Assembly (NCBI RefSeq): GCF_030272895.1
Contig: NZ_JALRNF010000014.1
Location: forward strand, 62,001 to 126,000
Source: Pseudomonas sp. BGr12
GTDB lineage: Bacteria > Pseudomonadota > Gammaproteobacteria > Pseudomonadales > Pseudomonadaceae
Length of the DNA stretch: 64,000 nucleotides
Direction: 5' to 3'
Shown in pieces: positions 49,492 to 59,352 of the stretch (its first letter is position 1; every line of letters begins with the position of its first letter). The position numbers and the translations under genes are program-made. The notes under the pieces were generated by a model that made no database searches, was not told where the DNA came from, and worked only from the letters and a program-made list of their open reading frames with translations.

Positions 49492-51414
49492 TCAGAAGTC
49501 CAGGCTGACGGCCAGGTTGATCCCCTGTTGGGTCAGCTCATCGCTCTTGCGCCAGTTGTAGCTGCCGCGCAGGGCCAGCCCCGGCGCCAGGGTCTGGCTG
49601 ATACCGAGCGTTGCCCGGTCCATGTTGCTCTGCGGTGTGTAGCCGGTCAGGGTGAAGTCATTGCCCGGCAGGCTGTTGAGATGAATGCCCAGGTCCTGGC
49701 GATCGTCCTCGAACTCGTGTTCGTGAGCGAGCTCGGCAAACAGCAGCGTGGCTGGCGCCGCCTGGTACTTGCCTTGCAATCCCACACCCAGGCGTCGCGA
49801 CTCGCGATCCTGGTCGTCGAAGCTCAGCGCGGTGGCGCGGGTGCCTTTCTCGGCATAGCCATCGACTTCCACCCGTGCATAGTCGGCGCTGACGAAGGGT
49901 GACAGGCTCCATTCGCTGCCAGGGGCGGCCAGGTCATAACCCAGGCGCGCGGCAAAGGCCCAGAGCTCGCCATTGGTATCGCCCTTTTCAGTGCGATCGT
50001 TGACGCCCAGGGCGAAGGCTCGCTTCAGGTCGCTGTAATCCAGGTGGCCGCCGGTCAGGGTGGCGTCGGCCCACCAGCGGTCCTGCTGGAACTGGGCGAA
50101 GGCGGTTGCCAGGTAACTGTCGAGCTTGTAGTCGGAGTCCTGCTCGCCCGCTTCCAGCTTCTGTTGATAGGCGCCGACCGCGACGCCCAGGCGCCAGGCG
50201 GCATCCAGGCGATAACTGCCGCCCAGGGTCAGGTTGTAGCCGTGGCCGTCAGCGCTGGCCGAGCTGCGCTGGCTGTCGATATCCAGGTCCTGTCCACCGG
50301 CGGCGACAATGGCCTGCCACTGGCCAACCGCTTGCCACTTGCCTTGCCACTGGTTGCGCAGTTCATCCTGGTGGGCGCGCAGGCTGGCGTGGGCCATTTC
50401 CGGAAGCAACGTCAGTTCCCAGGGGGCGGAGAGAATTGAAAAGGCGTAGTCCGCAATCAGATCCTGGCCCGCGCTGGTGGGGTGAACCCCGTCATTGAAC
50501 AGCAGCTTGCTTGGGTCCGGGGTGGCGCTGTTGATGCCATACAGCGGGTTTTCCCGGCAGCCATTGCCACTGAAGCAGGTGCCGACCAGGTTCTGCCCGC
50601 TGGCCAGGCCGAACTGTTCCGGGTTGGCCAGGCTTTCCTGGAGCAGCAGGGGCACGTTCAGGGGGATGACCTGTGCATCGATTTGCGCCAGCTGGCCGAT
50701 CAGTTGCTGGTTGAACAGGCTGCTCAACTGCGAGGCCGCGCCTTGCTGGGGCGTGCCGCTGATCGCCGGGGTCAGGCCCAGGTCGGGCAGCAGCCAGACC
50801 ATGATGTAGTTGGCGCCCGCCTGCTGCAGGGCCTGGGCGCTGGCGGCCAGGCGATTTGCTGCCGCCGCTGCCGTTGCCGGGCTGGTGATACGGCCCTGGA
50901 GGAAATCGTTGCCGCCGCCGGTCAGGTAGTAGAGGGCATTGGGATCGGCACGCAGGCCACCGGCCAGGTAGCCCGGGCGTTCCCGCAGCACAGTCCCGGC
51001 GCCGGGATTACCCGGGGGTATCACCACATCGGAGGTGCCGGTGATCGAGTCGAGGATCTGGTCGGTGCGATAACCACCGACTGCCCAGTTGTTGCCGTCG
51101 GGCAAGCCCAGTGCGGCATTGACCGGGGAGGTGGAGGCGCCCAGTTCTGTCGGTGAGATCCCCAGCTGGGTGCCCAGCAGCATGGGCGACACGGCGGCGA
51201 ACGGTTCTCCATTGCCGTAGCTCGGGCCGACCCGATTGGTGAAGCGCTGCACGGAGCCTGCCGGGCCATTGCTGTCGGGGAACTGGCCGGCATCGCTGAG
51301 GCTGTCGCCAAACACGATCAGGGTGGAGTAGGGGGAAGGGCTGGCAATGGCACTGGAGCAGGCCAGGGCCAGCAGGGAAAAAGCACAGGGTAATAGCGAA
51401 CGCGCTTTCAACAT
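49492..51414 (-). CDS. estA: GDSL-family autotransporter esterase EstA
   Basis: A 640-residue outer-membrane lipase/esterase of the EstA/EstP type. Signal peptide (about 1-25), GDSL passenger with Ser38 in [11 protein letters not shown] and the catalytic DGVHPT block near residue 315, then a 12-strand-type autotransporter barrel (about 360-640) ending with phenylalanine (AVSLDF). EstA of P. aeruginosa is needed for rhamnolipid production and motility. The start at 51414 has AAGGA seven bases upstream. It lies between trpE and trpGDC on the opposite strand. Confidence 0.93.
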   Translation of the reverse strand: MLKARSLLPCAFSLLALACSSAIASPSPYSTLIVFGDSLSDAGQFPDSNGPAGSVQRFTNRVGPSYGNGEPFAAVSPMLLGTQLGISPTELGASTSPVNAALGLPDGNNWAVGGYRTDQILDSITGTSDVVIPPGNPGAGTVLRERPGYLAGGLRADPNALYYLTGGGNDFLQGRITSPATAAAAANRLAASAQALQQAGANYIMVWLLPDLGLTPAISGTPQQGAASQLSSLFNQQLIGQLAQIDAQVIPLNVPLLLQESLANPEQFGLASGQNLVGTCFSGNGCRENPLYGINSATPDPSKLLFNDGVHPTSAGQDLIADYAFSILSAPWELTLLPEMAHASLRAHQDELRNQWQGKWQAVGQWQAIVAAGGQDLDIDSQRSSASADGHGYNLTLGGSYRLDAAWRLGVAVGAYQQKLEAGEQDSDYKLDSYLATAFAQFQQDRWWADATLTGGHLDYSDLKRAFALGVNDRTEKGDTNGELWAFAARLGYDLAAPGSEWSLSPFVSADYARVEVDGYAEKGTRATALSFDDQDRESRRLGVGLQGKYQAAPATLLFAELAHEHEFEDDRQDLGIHLNSLPGNDFTLTGYTPQSNMDRATLGISQTLAPGLALRGSYNWRKSDELTQQGINLAVSLDF

Positions 51415-51558
51415 CGCAAGATCCTTTTTCGTTGTTGTTATCGGATGACGCCCAGGGACGTTAGCAAAGCATTGCGCCGGTCTTCCATCGATAAAGCGTT
51501 TCGGCATGCCTCCGTCATATTGCGCGTACCGCTGCGGTAGGCTACTGTGCGGGAACGT

Positions 51559-51645
51559 ATGAACGAGACCTACCCCGTGTTGATCGTCAGCAAACTCTTG
51601 ATGCGCGTTATCAAGGCCCACGCCCGTTGGCGTTGGCGCGCCTGA
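51559..51645 (+). CDS. trpGDC leader peptide
   Basis: A 28-residue frame from ATG 51559 (GGGAAC upstream) or 14 residues from ATG 51601, [14 protein letters not shown], with TGG CGT TGG. The last part is nearly identical to the trpE leader at both protein and DNA level, so the two leaders are duplicates. Tryptophan-dependent attenuation of trpGDC is established in P. putida. The remainder of the 386-base estA-trpG gap shows no other gene. Confidence 0.82.
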   Translation: MNETYPVLIVSKLLMRVIKAHARWRWRA

Positions 51646-51656
51646 CTTTATCTCCT

Positions 51657-51690
51657 GCCGGATCTTCCGGCCCAGTACCGCTTTGCCTTT
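51657..51690 (+). terminator. Attenuator hairpin upstream of trpG
   Basis: Stem GCCGGA / TCCGGC with loop TCT (51657-51671), 12 bases after the leader stop, followed by CCAGTACCGCTTTGCCTTTC. As for the trpE leader the T-tract is broken. trpG starts 111 bases further on. Confidence 0.6.
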
Positions 51691-51800
51691 CTCAAACCGC
51701 TGTCGCTGTCACTGCACCGTCGCACACAGAGCGGTCTGCGTACGCCCTTGGTACGCAAGGCATATCATCAAAGTCAGTCGATGCAAGAGGTTGAACCCAG

Positions 51801-52394
51801 ATGTTACTGATGATCGACAACTACGACTCCTTCACCTACAACGTCGTGCAGTACCTCGGCGAGCTGGGTGCAGAGGTCAAGGTCATTCGCAATGACGAAC
51901 TGACCATCGCCCAGATCGAAGCCCTGAACCCCGAGCGCATCGTCGTTTCTCCCGGCCCTTGCACCCCGACCGAAGCCGGCGTGTCGCTGGAGGCCATCCT
52001 GCATTTCGCCGGCAAGCTGCCGATCCTGGGCGTCTGCCTGGGCCACCAGTCCATCGGCCAGGCGTTCGGTGGCGATGTGGTGCGCGCCCGCCAGGTGATG
52101 CACGGCAAGACCAGCCCGGTGTTCCACAAGGACCAGGGTGTATTCGCCGGCCTCAACAACCCGCTGACCGTCACCCGCTATCACTCGCTGGTGGTCAAGC
52201 GCGAAACCTTGCCCGACTGCCTGGAGCTGACCGCCTGGACCGCCTTCGAAGACGGTTCGGTGGACGAGATCATGGGCCTGCGCCACAAGACCCTGAACAT
52301 CGAAGGGGTACAGTTCCACCCCGAGTCGATCCTCACCGAACAGGGCCACGAGCTGTTCGCCAACTTCCTCAAGCAGACCGGCGGCCGCCGCTAA
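51801..52394 (+). CDS. trpG: Anthranilate synthase component II (glutamine amidotransferase)
   Basis: TrpG supplies ammonia from glutamine to TrpE. The 197-residue class I amidotransferase has the oxyanion loop SPGPCTP, the nucleophile in GVCLGHQ (Cys79) and the His-Glu pair in [14 protein letters not shown] lies upstream. Nine bases separate it from trpD. The related PabA role in folate synthesis is also possible, since a single TrpG may serve both. Confidence 0.97.
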   Translation: MLLMIDNYDSFTYNVVQYLGELGAEVKVIRNDELTIAQIEALNPERIVVSPGPCTPTEAGVSLEAILHFAGKLPILGVCLGHQSIGQAFGGDVVRARQVMHGKTSPVFHKDQGVFAGLNNPLTVTRYHSLVVKRETLPDCLELTAWTAFEDGSVDEIMGLRHKTLNIEGVQFHPESILTEQGHELFANFLKQTGGRR

Positions 52395-52403
52395 GGATCG
52401 ATC

Positions 52404-53453
52404 ATGGATATCAAGAGCGCGCTCAGCCGCATCGTCGGCCATCTGGACCTGAGCACCGAAGAAATGCGTGACGTCATGCGCGAGATCATGACCGGCCAAT
52501 GCAGCGAAGCGCAGATCGGCGCCTTCCTGATGGGCATGCGCATGAAGAGCGAGAGCATCGACGAGATCGTCGGCGCGGTGTCGGTAATGCGCGAGCTGGC
52601 CGACAAGGTCGAGCTGCAGACCCTCGACGGCGTGGTCGATATCGTCGGCACCGGTGGCGATGGCGCCAACATCTTCAACGTCTCCACCGCCTCGGCCTTC
52701 GTCCTGGCGGCGGCAGGTTGTACGGTGGCCAAGCACGGCAACCGTGCCGTCTCCGGCAAGAGCGGCAGCGCCGATCTGCTGGAGGCCGCCGGTATCTACC
52801 TGAACCTGACCCCCGTGCAGGTTGCCCGCTGCATCGACAGCCTCGGCATCGGTTTCATGTTCGCCCAGACCCATCACAAGGCCATGAAGTTCGCTGCCGG
52901 CCCGCGTCGCGAGCTGGGTCTGCGCACCTTGTTCAACATGCTCGGTCCGCTTACGAATCCGGCCGGCGTGAAGCACCAGGTGGTCGGGGTCTTCACCCAG
53001 GCCCTGTGCCGCCCACTGGCCGAGGTGCTGCAGCGCCTGGGCAGCAAGCATGTGCTGGTGGTGCATTCGAAGGATGGCCTGGATGAGTTCAGCCTGGCCG
53101 CACCGACCTTCGTCGCCGAACTGAAGAATGACCAGATCACCGAGTACTGGGTCGAGCCGGAAGACCTCGGCATGAAGAGCCAGAGTCTGCATGGCCTGGC
53201 GGTCGAAGGCCCAGAGGCATCGCTGGAGCTGATCCGTGATGCGCTGAGCCGACGCAAGACCGAGAACGGCCAGAAGGCCGCCGAAATGATCGTGCTCAAC
53301 GCTGGTGCGGCGCTCTATGCCGCCGACCACGCGATGAGTCTCAAAGCCGGTGTGGAACTGGCCCACGACGTTCTGCACACCGGGCTGGCCTGGGAGAAGC
53401 TGCAGGAGCTGGGCGCCTTTACCGCGGTATTCAAGGTGGAGAATGAAGCATGA
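52404..53453 (+). CDS. trpD: Anthranilate phosphoribosyltransferase
   Basis: TrpD joins anthranilate to PRPP. The 349-residue protein has the glycine-rich [35 protein letters not shown] and the late [19 protein letters not shown] lies upstream, and the stop overlaps the trpC start (ATGA). Confidence 0.98.
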   Translation: MDIKSALSRIVGHLDLSTEEMRDVMREIMTGQCSEAQIGAFLMGMRMKSESIDEIVGAVSVMRELADKVELQTLDGVVDIVGTGGDGANIFNVSTASAFVLAAAGCTVAKHGNRAVSGKSGSADLLEAAGIYLNLTPVQVARCIDSLGIGFMFAQTHHKAMKFAAGPRRELGLRTLFNMLGPLTNPAGVKHQVVGVFTQALCRPLAEVLQRLGSKHVLVVHSKDGLDEFSLAAPTFVAELKNDQITEYWVEPEDLGMKSQSLHGLAVEGPEASLELIRDALSRRKTENGQKAAEMIVLNAGAALYAADHAMSLKAGVELAHDVLHTGLAWEKLQELGAFTAVFKVENEA

Positions 53454-54298
53454 GTGTACCGACGGTGCTGGAAAAGATCCTCGCCCGCAAGGTTGAAGAA
53501 GTTGCCGAGCGCAGTGCCCGGGTCAGCCTGGCAGAACTCGAGCAGTTGGCTAAAACGGCCGATGCCCCACGTGGTTTTGCCAAGGCGCTGATCGAGCAGG
53601 CCAAGCGCAAGCAGCCGGCGGTGATCGCCGAGATCAAGAAGGCTTCGCCGAGCAAGGGCGTGATCCGCGAGCACTTCGTGCCGGCCGAGATTGCCGTCAG
53701 CTACGAGAAGGGCGGTGCGACCTGCCTGTCGGTGCTGACCGACGTCGACTACTTCCAGGGTGCCGACCTCTACCTGCAGCAGGCGCGTGCCGCGTGCAAG
53801 CTGCCGGTGATCCGCAAGGACTTCATGATCGATCCTTACCAGATCGTCGAAGCCCGCGCCCTGGGCGCCGACTGTGTGCTGCTGATCGTTGCCGCGCTGG
53901 ACGATGTGAAGATGGCCGAACTGGCCGCCACGGCCAAAAGCGTTGGCCTGGACGTGCTGGTCGAGGTTCACGACGGCGACGAGCTGGAGCGTGCCCTGAA
54001 GACCCTCGACACCCCGCTGGTCGGCGTCAACAACCGCAACTTGCACACCTTCGACGTCAGCCTGGAAACCACCCTCGACTTGTTGCCGCGCATTCCCCGT
54101 GATCGCCTGGCCATTACCGAGAGCGGCATTCTCACCCGGGCCGATGTCGAGCTGATGGAAATCAACGAGGTCTACTCGTTCCTGGTGGGCGAAGCCTTCA
54201 TGCGTGCCCAGAACCCGGGCCTGGAACTGCAGCGCCTGTTTTTCCCTGAGCGTGAGGTGCATATCCCAGTCAATAACCCGGTGCAAGATCCGGAGTGA
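53450..54298 (+). CDS. trpC: Indole-3-glycerol phosphate synthase
   Basis: TrpC closes the indole ring from CdRP. The 282-residue TIM barrel has [36 protein letters not shown] and the phosphate-binding ITESGI. It is monofunctional, without the PRAI half found in E. coli. Last gene of trpGDC, followed by a strong terminator. Confidence 0.98.
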   Translation: MSVPTVLEKILARKVEEVAERSARVSLAELEQLAKTADAPRGFAKALIEQAKRKQPAVIAEIKKASPSKGVIREHFVPAEIAVSYEKGGATCLSVLTDVDYFQGADLYLQQARAACKLPVIRKDFMIDPYQIVEARALGADCVLLIVAALDDVKMAELAATAKSVGLDVLVEVHDGDELERALKTLDTPLVGVNNRNLHTFDVSLETTLDLLPRIPRDRLAITESGILTRADVELMEINEVYSFLVGEAFMRAQNPGLELQRLFFPEREVHIPVNNPVQDPE

Positions 54299-54307
54299 TT
54301 CACGTTG

Positions 54308-54330
54308 AAGCCGGCATTGCCGGCTTTTTT
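54308..54330 (+). terminator. Terminator of trpGDC
   Basis: Stem AGCCGGC / GCCGGCT with loop ATT and a following run of T, ten bases after the trpC stop. Confidence 0.9.
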
Positions 54331-54350
54331 GTACCTACAAGGTTGCTGTG

Positions 54351-55055
54351 ATGACTGATCAAATACTGGATGTGACTGTCGAGGCCGGCCTGCATGCCGA
54401 ACAGGATCTGCTGGCGGCGGTGTGCAAGGGTGAAAAGGACCATGGCCTGTTGTTCTGGCGACCGACCGATCGCGCCCTGGTCATGCCGCGACGCATGAGC
54501 CGCCTGGAGGGCTTCGAGGCAGCCTGCGTCGAACTTGCCATCGGTGGCTGGCCGGTGCTGTTGCGCGAAACCGGCGGTGAGCCGGTGCCGCAGTCGCCTG
54601 CGGTGATCAATATCGCCCTGGTCTATGTGGCGCCGCGCAGCGAGGGCGACCACGGCCGCATCGAGAATGCTTATGAACGTCTGTGCCTGCCCTTGTGCGA
54701 TGTGTTGCGCGAGTGGGGTGGGCTGGCTTCGGTCGGGGAGATCGAAGGGGCGTTCTGCGATGGTCGGTACAACGTTAACCTCAACGGTCGCAAGCTGGTC
54801 GGCACGGCCCAGCGCTGGCGCCAGGGGCTGGGTGGCAAGCGTCCGGTGGTGCTGGTGCATGGCGCCCTGCTGCTGGATAACGAGCGCAAGTCGATGGTGG
54901 CCGCGGTCAACCGCTTCAACGAATGTTGCGATCTGGAGCAGCGCTGCCTGGCCGACAGTCACATCGCCCTGCATGAAGTGGTTCCACAAGCGCCGCTGCT
55001 CGAACGCCTCGGCAGTGCCTACGCCCAGGTGATCGAGGGTATCGCCCGGGATTAA
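54351..55055 (+). CDS. Lipoate-protein ligase / octanoyltransferase-like protein
   Basis: A 234-residue protein of the biotin/lipoate ligase fold (LplA/LipB/LipM superfamily). Visible blocks are [16 protein letters not shown] near residue 34, a tyrosine-rich middle, [23 protein letters not shown] with the lysine that normally contacts the acyl-adenylate, and VLVHGALLL. Whether it lipoylates, octanoylates or has lost activity cannot be told from sequence. It starts at 54351 after GTG, and its stop overlaps that of vfr on the other strand through TTAA. Confidence 0.75.
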   Translation: MTDQILDVTVEAGLHAEQDLLAAVCKGEKDHGLLFWRPTDRALVMPRRMSRLEGFEAACVELAIGGWPVLLRETGGEPVPQSPAVINIALVYVAPRSEGDHGRIENAYERLCLPLCDVLREWGGLASVGEIEGAFCDGRYNVNLNGRKLVGTAQRWRQGLGGKRPVVLVHGALLLDNERKSMVAAVNRFNECCDLEQRCLADSHIALHEVVPQAPLLERLGSAYAQVIEGIARD

Positions 55056-55696
55056 CGGGTACCGAAGACCACCATGGTCTTGCCTTTGACGTGAACCAGG
55101 CTGCGTTCTTCAAGATCCTTGAGCACGCGGCCGACCATCTCCCGCGAGCAGCCCACGATGCGGCCGATTTCCTGGCGGGTGATCTTGATCTGCATACCGT
55201 CGGGATGGGTCATGGCGTCGGGCTGCTTGCACAGCTCCAGCAGGCAACGGGCGACACGCCCGGTGACATCGAAGAAGGCCAGGTCGCCGACCTTGCGCGT
55301 GGTATTGCGCAGGCGCTGGGCCATCTGGCTGCCCAGGGCGTAGAGAATGTCCGGGTCCTGGCGCGCCAGCTCGCGAAACTTGTCGTAACTGATTTCCGCC
55401 ACTTCACATTCGCTCTTGGCTCGTACCCAGGCGCTGCGTGTCTGTTCCTGCCCGGTGGGCTCGAACAGCCCCAGCTCGCCGAAGAAATCACCGCTGTTGA
55501 GGTAGGCAATGATCATCTCATGGCCGTCATCGTCCTCGATCAGGATGGTGACCGAGCCCTTGACGATGAACGACAGGGTATCGGCCGTGTCGCCAGCGCA
55601 GATGATGTTGCTCTTGGCGGCGTAACGACGCCGCTGGCAATGCGCGAGCAGCTTGTCGATGTTTTTGATCTTGGCTGAAAGGGCTGATGCAACCAT
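55052..55696 (-). CDS. vfr: CRP-family regulator Vfr
   Basis: A 214-residue CRP homologue: cAMP-binding beta-roll with [12 protein letters not shown] and [14 protein letters not shown], a C-helix, and the helix-turn-helix [22 protein letters not shown]. Vfr is the global cAMP-dependent virulence regulator in P. aeruginosa; in P. putida the orthologue (Crp) mainly affects dipeptide and amino acid use. It sits next to trpC as in other pseudomonads. Confidence 0.96.
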   Translation of the reverse strand: MVASALSAKIKNIDKLLAHCQRRRYAAKSNIICAGDTADTLSFIVKGSVTILIEDDDGHEMIIAYLNSGDFFGELGLFEPTGQEQTRSAWVRAKSECEVAEISYDKFRELARQDPDILYALGSQMAQRLRNTTRKVGDLAFFDVTGRVARCLLELCKQPDAMTHPDGMQIKITRQEIGRIVGCSREMVGRVLKDLEERSLVHVKGKTMVVFGTR

Positions 55697-55887
55697 GGCT
55701 GAATCCCGGTAAGAGGCGACGCTTCATCACTTTTATAGAGTGCCTGGCGCCTGGCGCCAGTGATTTGGCGTCAGCTTATCAGACACTTGTCGTTGTATCG
55801 GCAGATTTACTCGTACGCTTGAGCTTTTCCACGGGGCCGTCTGGGTCTAAGCTGGCAGCCTTTTTTCAAGCAAGTGGAGTCCGGGTG

Positions 55888-56310
55888 ATGAAGGCGCGTA
55901 TCCAGTGGGCAGGTGAAGCCATGTTTCTGGGCGAATCAGGCAGTGGCCATGTCGTGGTCATGGACGGTCCGCCCGATGCCGGTGGGCGTAACCTGGGTGT
56001 ACGGCCCATGGAAATGCTCCTGCTGGGCCTGGGTGGCTGCAGCAACTTCGATGTGGTCAGCATCCTGAAGAAGTCCCGCCAGGCGGTGGAAAGCTGCGAG
56101 GCCTTCCTGGAAGCCGAGCGCGCCACTGAAGATCCCAAGGTGTTTACCAAGATCCACCTGAACTTCGTGGTCAAGGGCCGTGGCCTGAAGGAAGCCCAGG
56201 TCAAGCGTGCGGTCGAGCTGTCGGCAGAGAAGTATTGCTCGGCCTCGATCATGCTCGGGCGGGCGGGTGTTGAAATCACCCACAGTTACGAGATCGTCGA
56301 ACTGGGTTGA
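55888..56310 (+). CDS. OsmC-family protein
   Basis: A 140-residue OsmC/Ohr-fold protein. The two peroxidatic-type cysteines are in GLGGCSNFDVV (about residue 52) and EKYCSASIML (about residue 115), so thiol-dependent peroxidase activity is possible. It is of the YhfA-like subgroup found beside crp in many gammaproteobacteria. The start at 55888 has GGAG nine bases upstream. Divergent from vfr. Confidence 0.9.
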   Translation: MKARIQWAGEAMFLGESGSGHVVVMDGPPDAGGRNLGVRPMEMLLLGLGGCSNFDVVSILKKSRQAVESCEAFLEAERATEDPKVFTKIHLNFVVKGRGLKEAQVKRAVELSAEKYCSASIMLGRAGVEITHSYEIVELG

Positions 56311-56315
56311 TTGAA

Positions 56316-56345
56316 CAAAGGGCCCATCAAGGGCCCTTTTGTTTT
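56316..56345. terminator. Terminator after the osmC-like gene
   Basis: Stem AAAGGGCCC / GGGCCCTTT with loop ATCAA, followed by TGTTTTG. It lies between the convergent osmC-like gene and the DUF2157-like membrane gene and can serve both. Confidence 0.85.
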
Positions 56346-56359
56346 GTTGTGTCCAGCGC

Positions 56360-57400
56360 TCAGCGGCGCAATCCCGGCAGCAGTTGCAGCAGGCCGGCCG
56401 GCAGTTGCGCGCGCAGGCGCGCACTCAAGCGCTCGCGGTGTTTCTGGTAGAACAGGCCAAGGCCGATGACCCCCAGGCCAATCAGGGTCAACACCAGCGG
56501 GAACAGCAAGGATTCGGCAAACACTTCGTACGACAGGTAGCCCAGGTACGCGGCCACGCCCATGGCACCGAAAACCATGAACACTGGCCTGCGCAGCAGT
56601 ACGGCGAGGGCCATCAGGCCAAGGTTGACCAGGCAATACAGTGCCTTGCCCAGCTCGCTATCGCTGTCCATCAGGGTCAGGCCCAGCCAGAACGCCAGCA
56701 ATCCGGCCAGGTAGCCCCAGAAGGCGTAGTCCTGGCGGGTACGGCCATCGACCAGCAGGAACACCACGAGCAGGGCCAGGCCGAACCACAGCGAAACCGT
56801 GCGCCGCTGATCCCAGTTGAAGGCGTCACCGTAGACCCATTCGCTCAGGTCCATGGACATGAACCATAGCGCCACGGCAATCGGCATCACAATGAACGGG
56901 AAGGGAATCAGGCGCAGCATCAGCAGGCCGGCGAGCACCGTTGCCGCTTCCATCAGCAACCAGCCGCCCTGCACGTAGGTGTAGTAGTTGTGGTAGTTGC
57001 CCTGGCTGTCGTCCAGTGGCCAGAAGCCGGTCAGGCGCTCCACGGCGAATACCGCCAGGGGCACGATACTGACCGCAACCGCGCCGAGCACGCCGGCGGG
57101 GATGGTCTGGCCGCGCCGCTGCATCAGCAGCCCCGCCAGGGTCAGGCCGCCAATGTAGGCCAGGGCGATCAGCAGCAATGCGCTGTCGCCGATGCGCATC
57201 CAGGCTTCGCTGAGCAGCCAGCCCATGGCGCCCATGATCAGCAGGGCACCGAAGTAGAAGGCTACATGGGCCAGCTGGAAGCTGGCCTGCGTGGCGGGCT
57301 GGCGCTTGAGAAACTCGAGCAGGGCCTGGTCCTGGCCAGGGTTGAGAACGCCGGCGCTGACAGCGCGGGCCAGATCCTTGGCATCGAAGCGTTCTGTCAT
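56360..57400 (-). CDS. Multi-pass membrane protein, DUF2157-like
   Basis: A 346-residue protein with a short soluble N-terminus (about 1-40, including LLEFLKRQ) and around ten predicted membrane helices, starting ASFQLAHVAFYFGALLIMGA. This resembles DUF2157 membrane proteins. No motif gives a function. It starts eight bases after the coq7 stop, so it may be co-transcribed. Confidence 0.75.
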   Translation of the reverse strand: MTERFDAKDLARAVSAGVLNPGQDQALLEFLKRQPATQASFQLAHVAFYFGALLIMGAMGWLLSEAWMRIGDSALLLIALAYIGGLTLAGLLMQRRGQTIPAGVLGAVAVSIVPLAVFAVERLTGFWPLDDSQGNYHNYYTYVQGGWLLMEAATVLAGLLMLRLIPFPFIVMPIAVALWFMSMDLSEWVYGDAFNWDQRRTVSLWFGLALLVVFLLVDGRTRQDYAFWGYLAGLLAFWLGLTLMDSDSELGKALYCLVNLGLMALAVLLRRPVFMVFGAMGVAAYLGYLSYEVFAESLLFPLVLTLIGLGVIGLGLFYQKHRERLSARLRAQLPAGLLQLLPGLRR

Positions 57401-57408
57401 GGCGTGTC

Positions 57409-58056
57409 CTAGATGCGGTAGGTGCTCTTGGTCATGACCTTGGCCATCAGGCTCATGCCAAAGCGCACCGGGGCCGGGAAGCGGAAGCCGCCAGCCTCGA
57501 GGGCCGATTCGGCGTGTTGTTCTTCGTCGATACGCATCTGTTCGAGAATGGCCCGGGATTTTTCATCCTCGTTCGGAATCTGCTCCAGGTGCTCGTCCAG
57601 GTGCTTGCACACCTGATGTTCGGTGGCGGCGACGAAACCCAGGCTGACCTTGTCGCTGACCAGGCCGGCGAGGGCGCCGATGCCGAACGACATGCCATAG
57701 AACAACGGATTGAGCACGCTGGGATGGCTGCCGAGCTGACGGATACGCTGCTCGCACCAGGCTAGATGGTCGATTTCTTCCTCGGCGGCGTGTTCCATGG
57801 CCTTGCGCACCTGCGGCAACTTGGCCGTCAGTGCCTGGCCCTGGTACAGCGCCTGGGCGCAGACTTCACCGGTGTGGTTGATGCGCATCAAGCCGGCCAC
57901 GTGGCGGGTCTGGGTGTCGTCCAGATCGGCGTCCGGCTGGATGATCGCCGGGGAGGGGCGGGAAGGGTGGCCGCTGAAGGGCAGCAAGGTGCGCATGGCG
58001 GTGTCGGCCTGCAGCAACAAGCGGTCGAGCGGCGAATAGTGACGTTCGGTAGCCAT
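57409..58056 (-). CDS. coq7: 2-polyprenyl-3-methyl-6-methoxy-1,4-benzoquinone monooxygenase (Coq7)
   Basis: Coq7 is the di-iron hydroxylase for C6 in ubiquinone synthesis, replacing the flavin enzyme UbiF of E. coli. The 215-residue protein has the di-iron ligand motifs [26 protein letters not shown] and DEEQHAE. The start at 58056 has GGAGG seven bases upstream; an earlier ATG at 58071 lacks one. Confidence 0.95.
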   Translation of the reverse strand: MATERHYSPLDRLLLQADTAMRTLLPFSGHPSRPSPAIIQPDADLDDTQTRHVAGLMRINHTGEVCAQALYQGQALTAKLPQVRKAMEHAAEEEIDHLAWCEQRIRQLGSHPSVLNPLFYGMSFGIGALAGLVSDKVSLGFVAATEHQVCKHLDEHLEQIPNEDEKSRAILEQMRIDEEQHAESALEAGGFRFPAPVRFGMSLMAKVMTKSTYRI

Positions 58057-58121
58057 CGGGCACCTCCGCAAGAATGTGCCCGACAGTTTACCGCAATCGA
58101 GATGATCGGGCTTGCCCTGGA

Positions 58122-58460
58122 TCAGCCCGGCGGCCAGTGCATCTGGCGCTGACCCAGCACGTGCATGTGGATGTGGTAGACGGTCTGGCCACCCTGCTCG
58201 TTGCAGTTCATGACCACACGGAAGCCGTCTTCACAACCCAGTTCCTTGGCCAGGCGCTGGGCGGTGAACAGGATGTGCCCGGCCAGTCCCTTGTCCTCTT
58301 CGGTCAGGTCGTTGAGGGTGCGGATCGGCTTTTTCGGGACGACCAGAAAGTGCACTGGCGCCTGTGGGGCGATATCGTGGAAGGCCAGGACCTGGTCGTC
58401 CTCGTAGATGATCTTGGCCGGGATCTCCCGGTTGATGATCTTGGTGAACAGAGTATCCAC
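58122..58460 (-). CDS. HIT-family nucleotide hydrolase (HinT-like)
   Basis: A 112-residue HIT protein with the H-x-H-x-H motif in [16 protein letters not shown] near the C-terminus and the N-terminal segment [17 protein letters not shown]. HinT-like enzymes hydrolyse AMP-lysine and related phosphoramidates. The start is GTG at 58460, with GGAG eight bases upstream; the nearby ATG is out of frame. Confidence 0.93.
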   Translation of the reverse strand: MDTLFTKIINREIPAKIIYEDDQVLAFHDIAPQAPVHFLVVPKKPIRTLNDLTEEDKGLAGHILFTAQRLAKELGCEDGFRVVMNCNEQGGQTVYHIHMHVLGQRQMHWPPG

Positions 58461-58485
58461 TACGGTTGCTCCATGAGAGTGATCG

Positions 58486-58505
58486 GGCCTGAGTGTACTC
58501 AGGCC
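58486..58505 (-). repeat. 9-bp inverted repeat upstream of the HIT gene
   Basis: Perfect arms GGCCTGAGT / ACTCAGGCC separated by GT. It lies 26 bases before the HIT start and 27 bases after the SDR stop. No T-tract follows, so an operator or a boundary hairpin is possible. Confidence 0.55.
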
Positions 58506-58531
58506 GGGCGCCGACGCCCAGTCCCGTACGC

Positions 58532-59305
58532 TCAGCGTGGGCAATAGGCCTGGTTGATGGCGCCGGCCAGCTTGCGCGCCATCCAGCGTGTCAGTAGCCG
58601 GGGGCTGAAGGCCAGCCAGCGGTTGCGTCGACCGGGAATGATCAGCGCGCGGTTCTTGTCCAGGGCGCGAACGGTGTACAGCGCCACTTCCTCGGGGCTC
58701 AGGCTGCGCTTGCCCTTGTCCAGGCGGGGAATGCGCCGCAATGGCGAGCGAACCGGTCCTGGGCACAGCACAGAGACCTTGATGCCGGTGCGCTTGAGTT
58801 CTTCACGCAGGGCTTCGGAGAAGTGCAGCACATAGGCCTTGCTGGCGGCATAGCTGGCCATCCACGGGCCGGGAGCGAAGGCGGCCAGCGAGGCGACATT
58901 GAGGATTTGCCCACCACCCTGGACCGCCATGGCATTGCCCAGCGCGTGACAGAGGCGGGTCAGGGCGAGGATGTTCACCTCGATCAGGTCCTGTTCATCA
59001 GCCCACTCCTGGGCCAGGAACGGGCCGTAGGAGCGAATGCCGGCGCAGTTGACCAGCAGATCGATCTGTCGATCGCTTTCCTCCAGCTCCAGCAGGAACC
59101 CCGACAGGCGCAGCGGTTCGCCCAGGTCGCAGGCACGGAACAGCACCTCGACGCCAAAGCGCTGGGTCAACTCGATGGCGATGGGTTCGAGCAGGTCGCG
59201 CTGCCGCGCCACCAGGATCAGATTGCGTCCCCGACGCGCCAGGGCCTCGGCCAGCGCCAGGCCCAGACCGCTGGAGGCACCGGTGATCATGGCGTAACGG
59301 GTCAT
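58532..59305 (-). CDS. Short-chain dehydrogenase/reductase
   Basis: A 257-residue classical SDR. The NAD(P)-binding motif TGASSGLG is at residues 8-15, NCAGIRSYG follows, and the active-site tyrosine and lysine are in SYAASKAYVLHF. Arg residues after the first beta-strand suggest NADP preference. The substrate cannot be assigned. The start at 59305 has GGAG seven bases upstream. Confidence 0.9.
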   Translation of the reverse strand: MTRYAMITGASSGLGLALAEALARRGRNLILVARQRDLLEPIAIELTQRFGVEVLFRACDLGEPLRLSGFLLELEESDRQIDLLVNCAGIRSYGPFLAQEWADEQDLIEVNILALTRLCHALGNAMAVQGGGQILNVASLAAFAPGPWMASYAASKAYVLHFSEALREELKRTGIKVSVLCPGPVRSPLRRIPRLDKGKRSLSPEEVALYTVRALDKNRALIIPGRRNRWLAFSPRLLTRWMARKLAGAINQAYCPR

Positions 59306-59352
59306 GCAGTACTCCAGAGGGGGATAGGGTCGAAACGTCCAGTTTACAGGAA

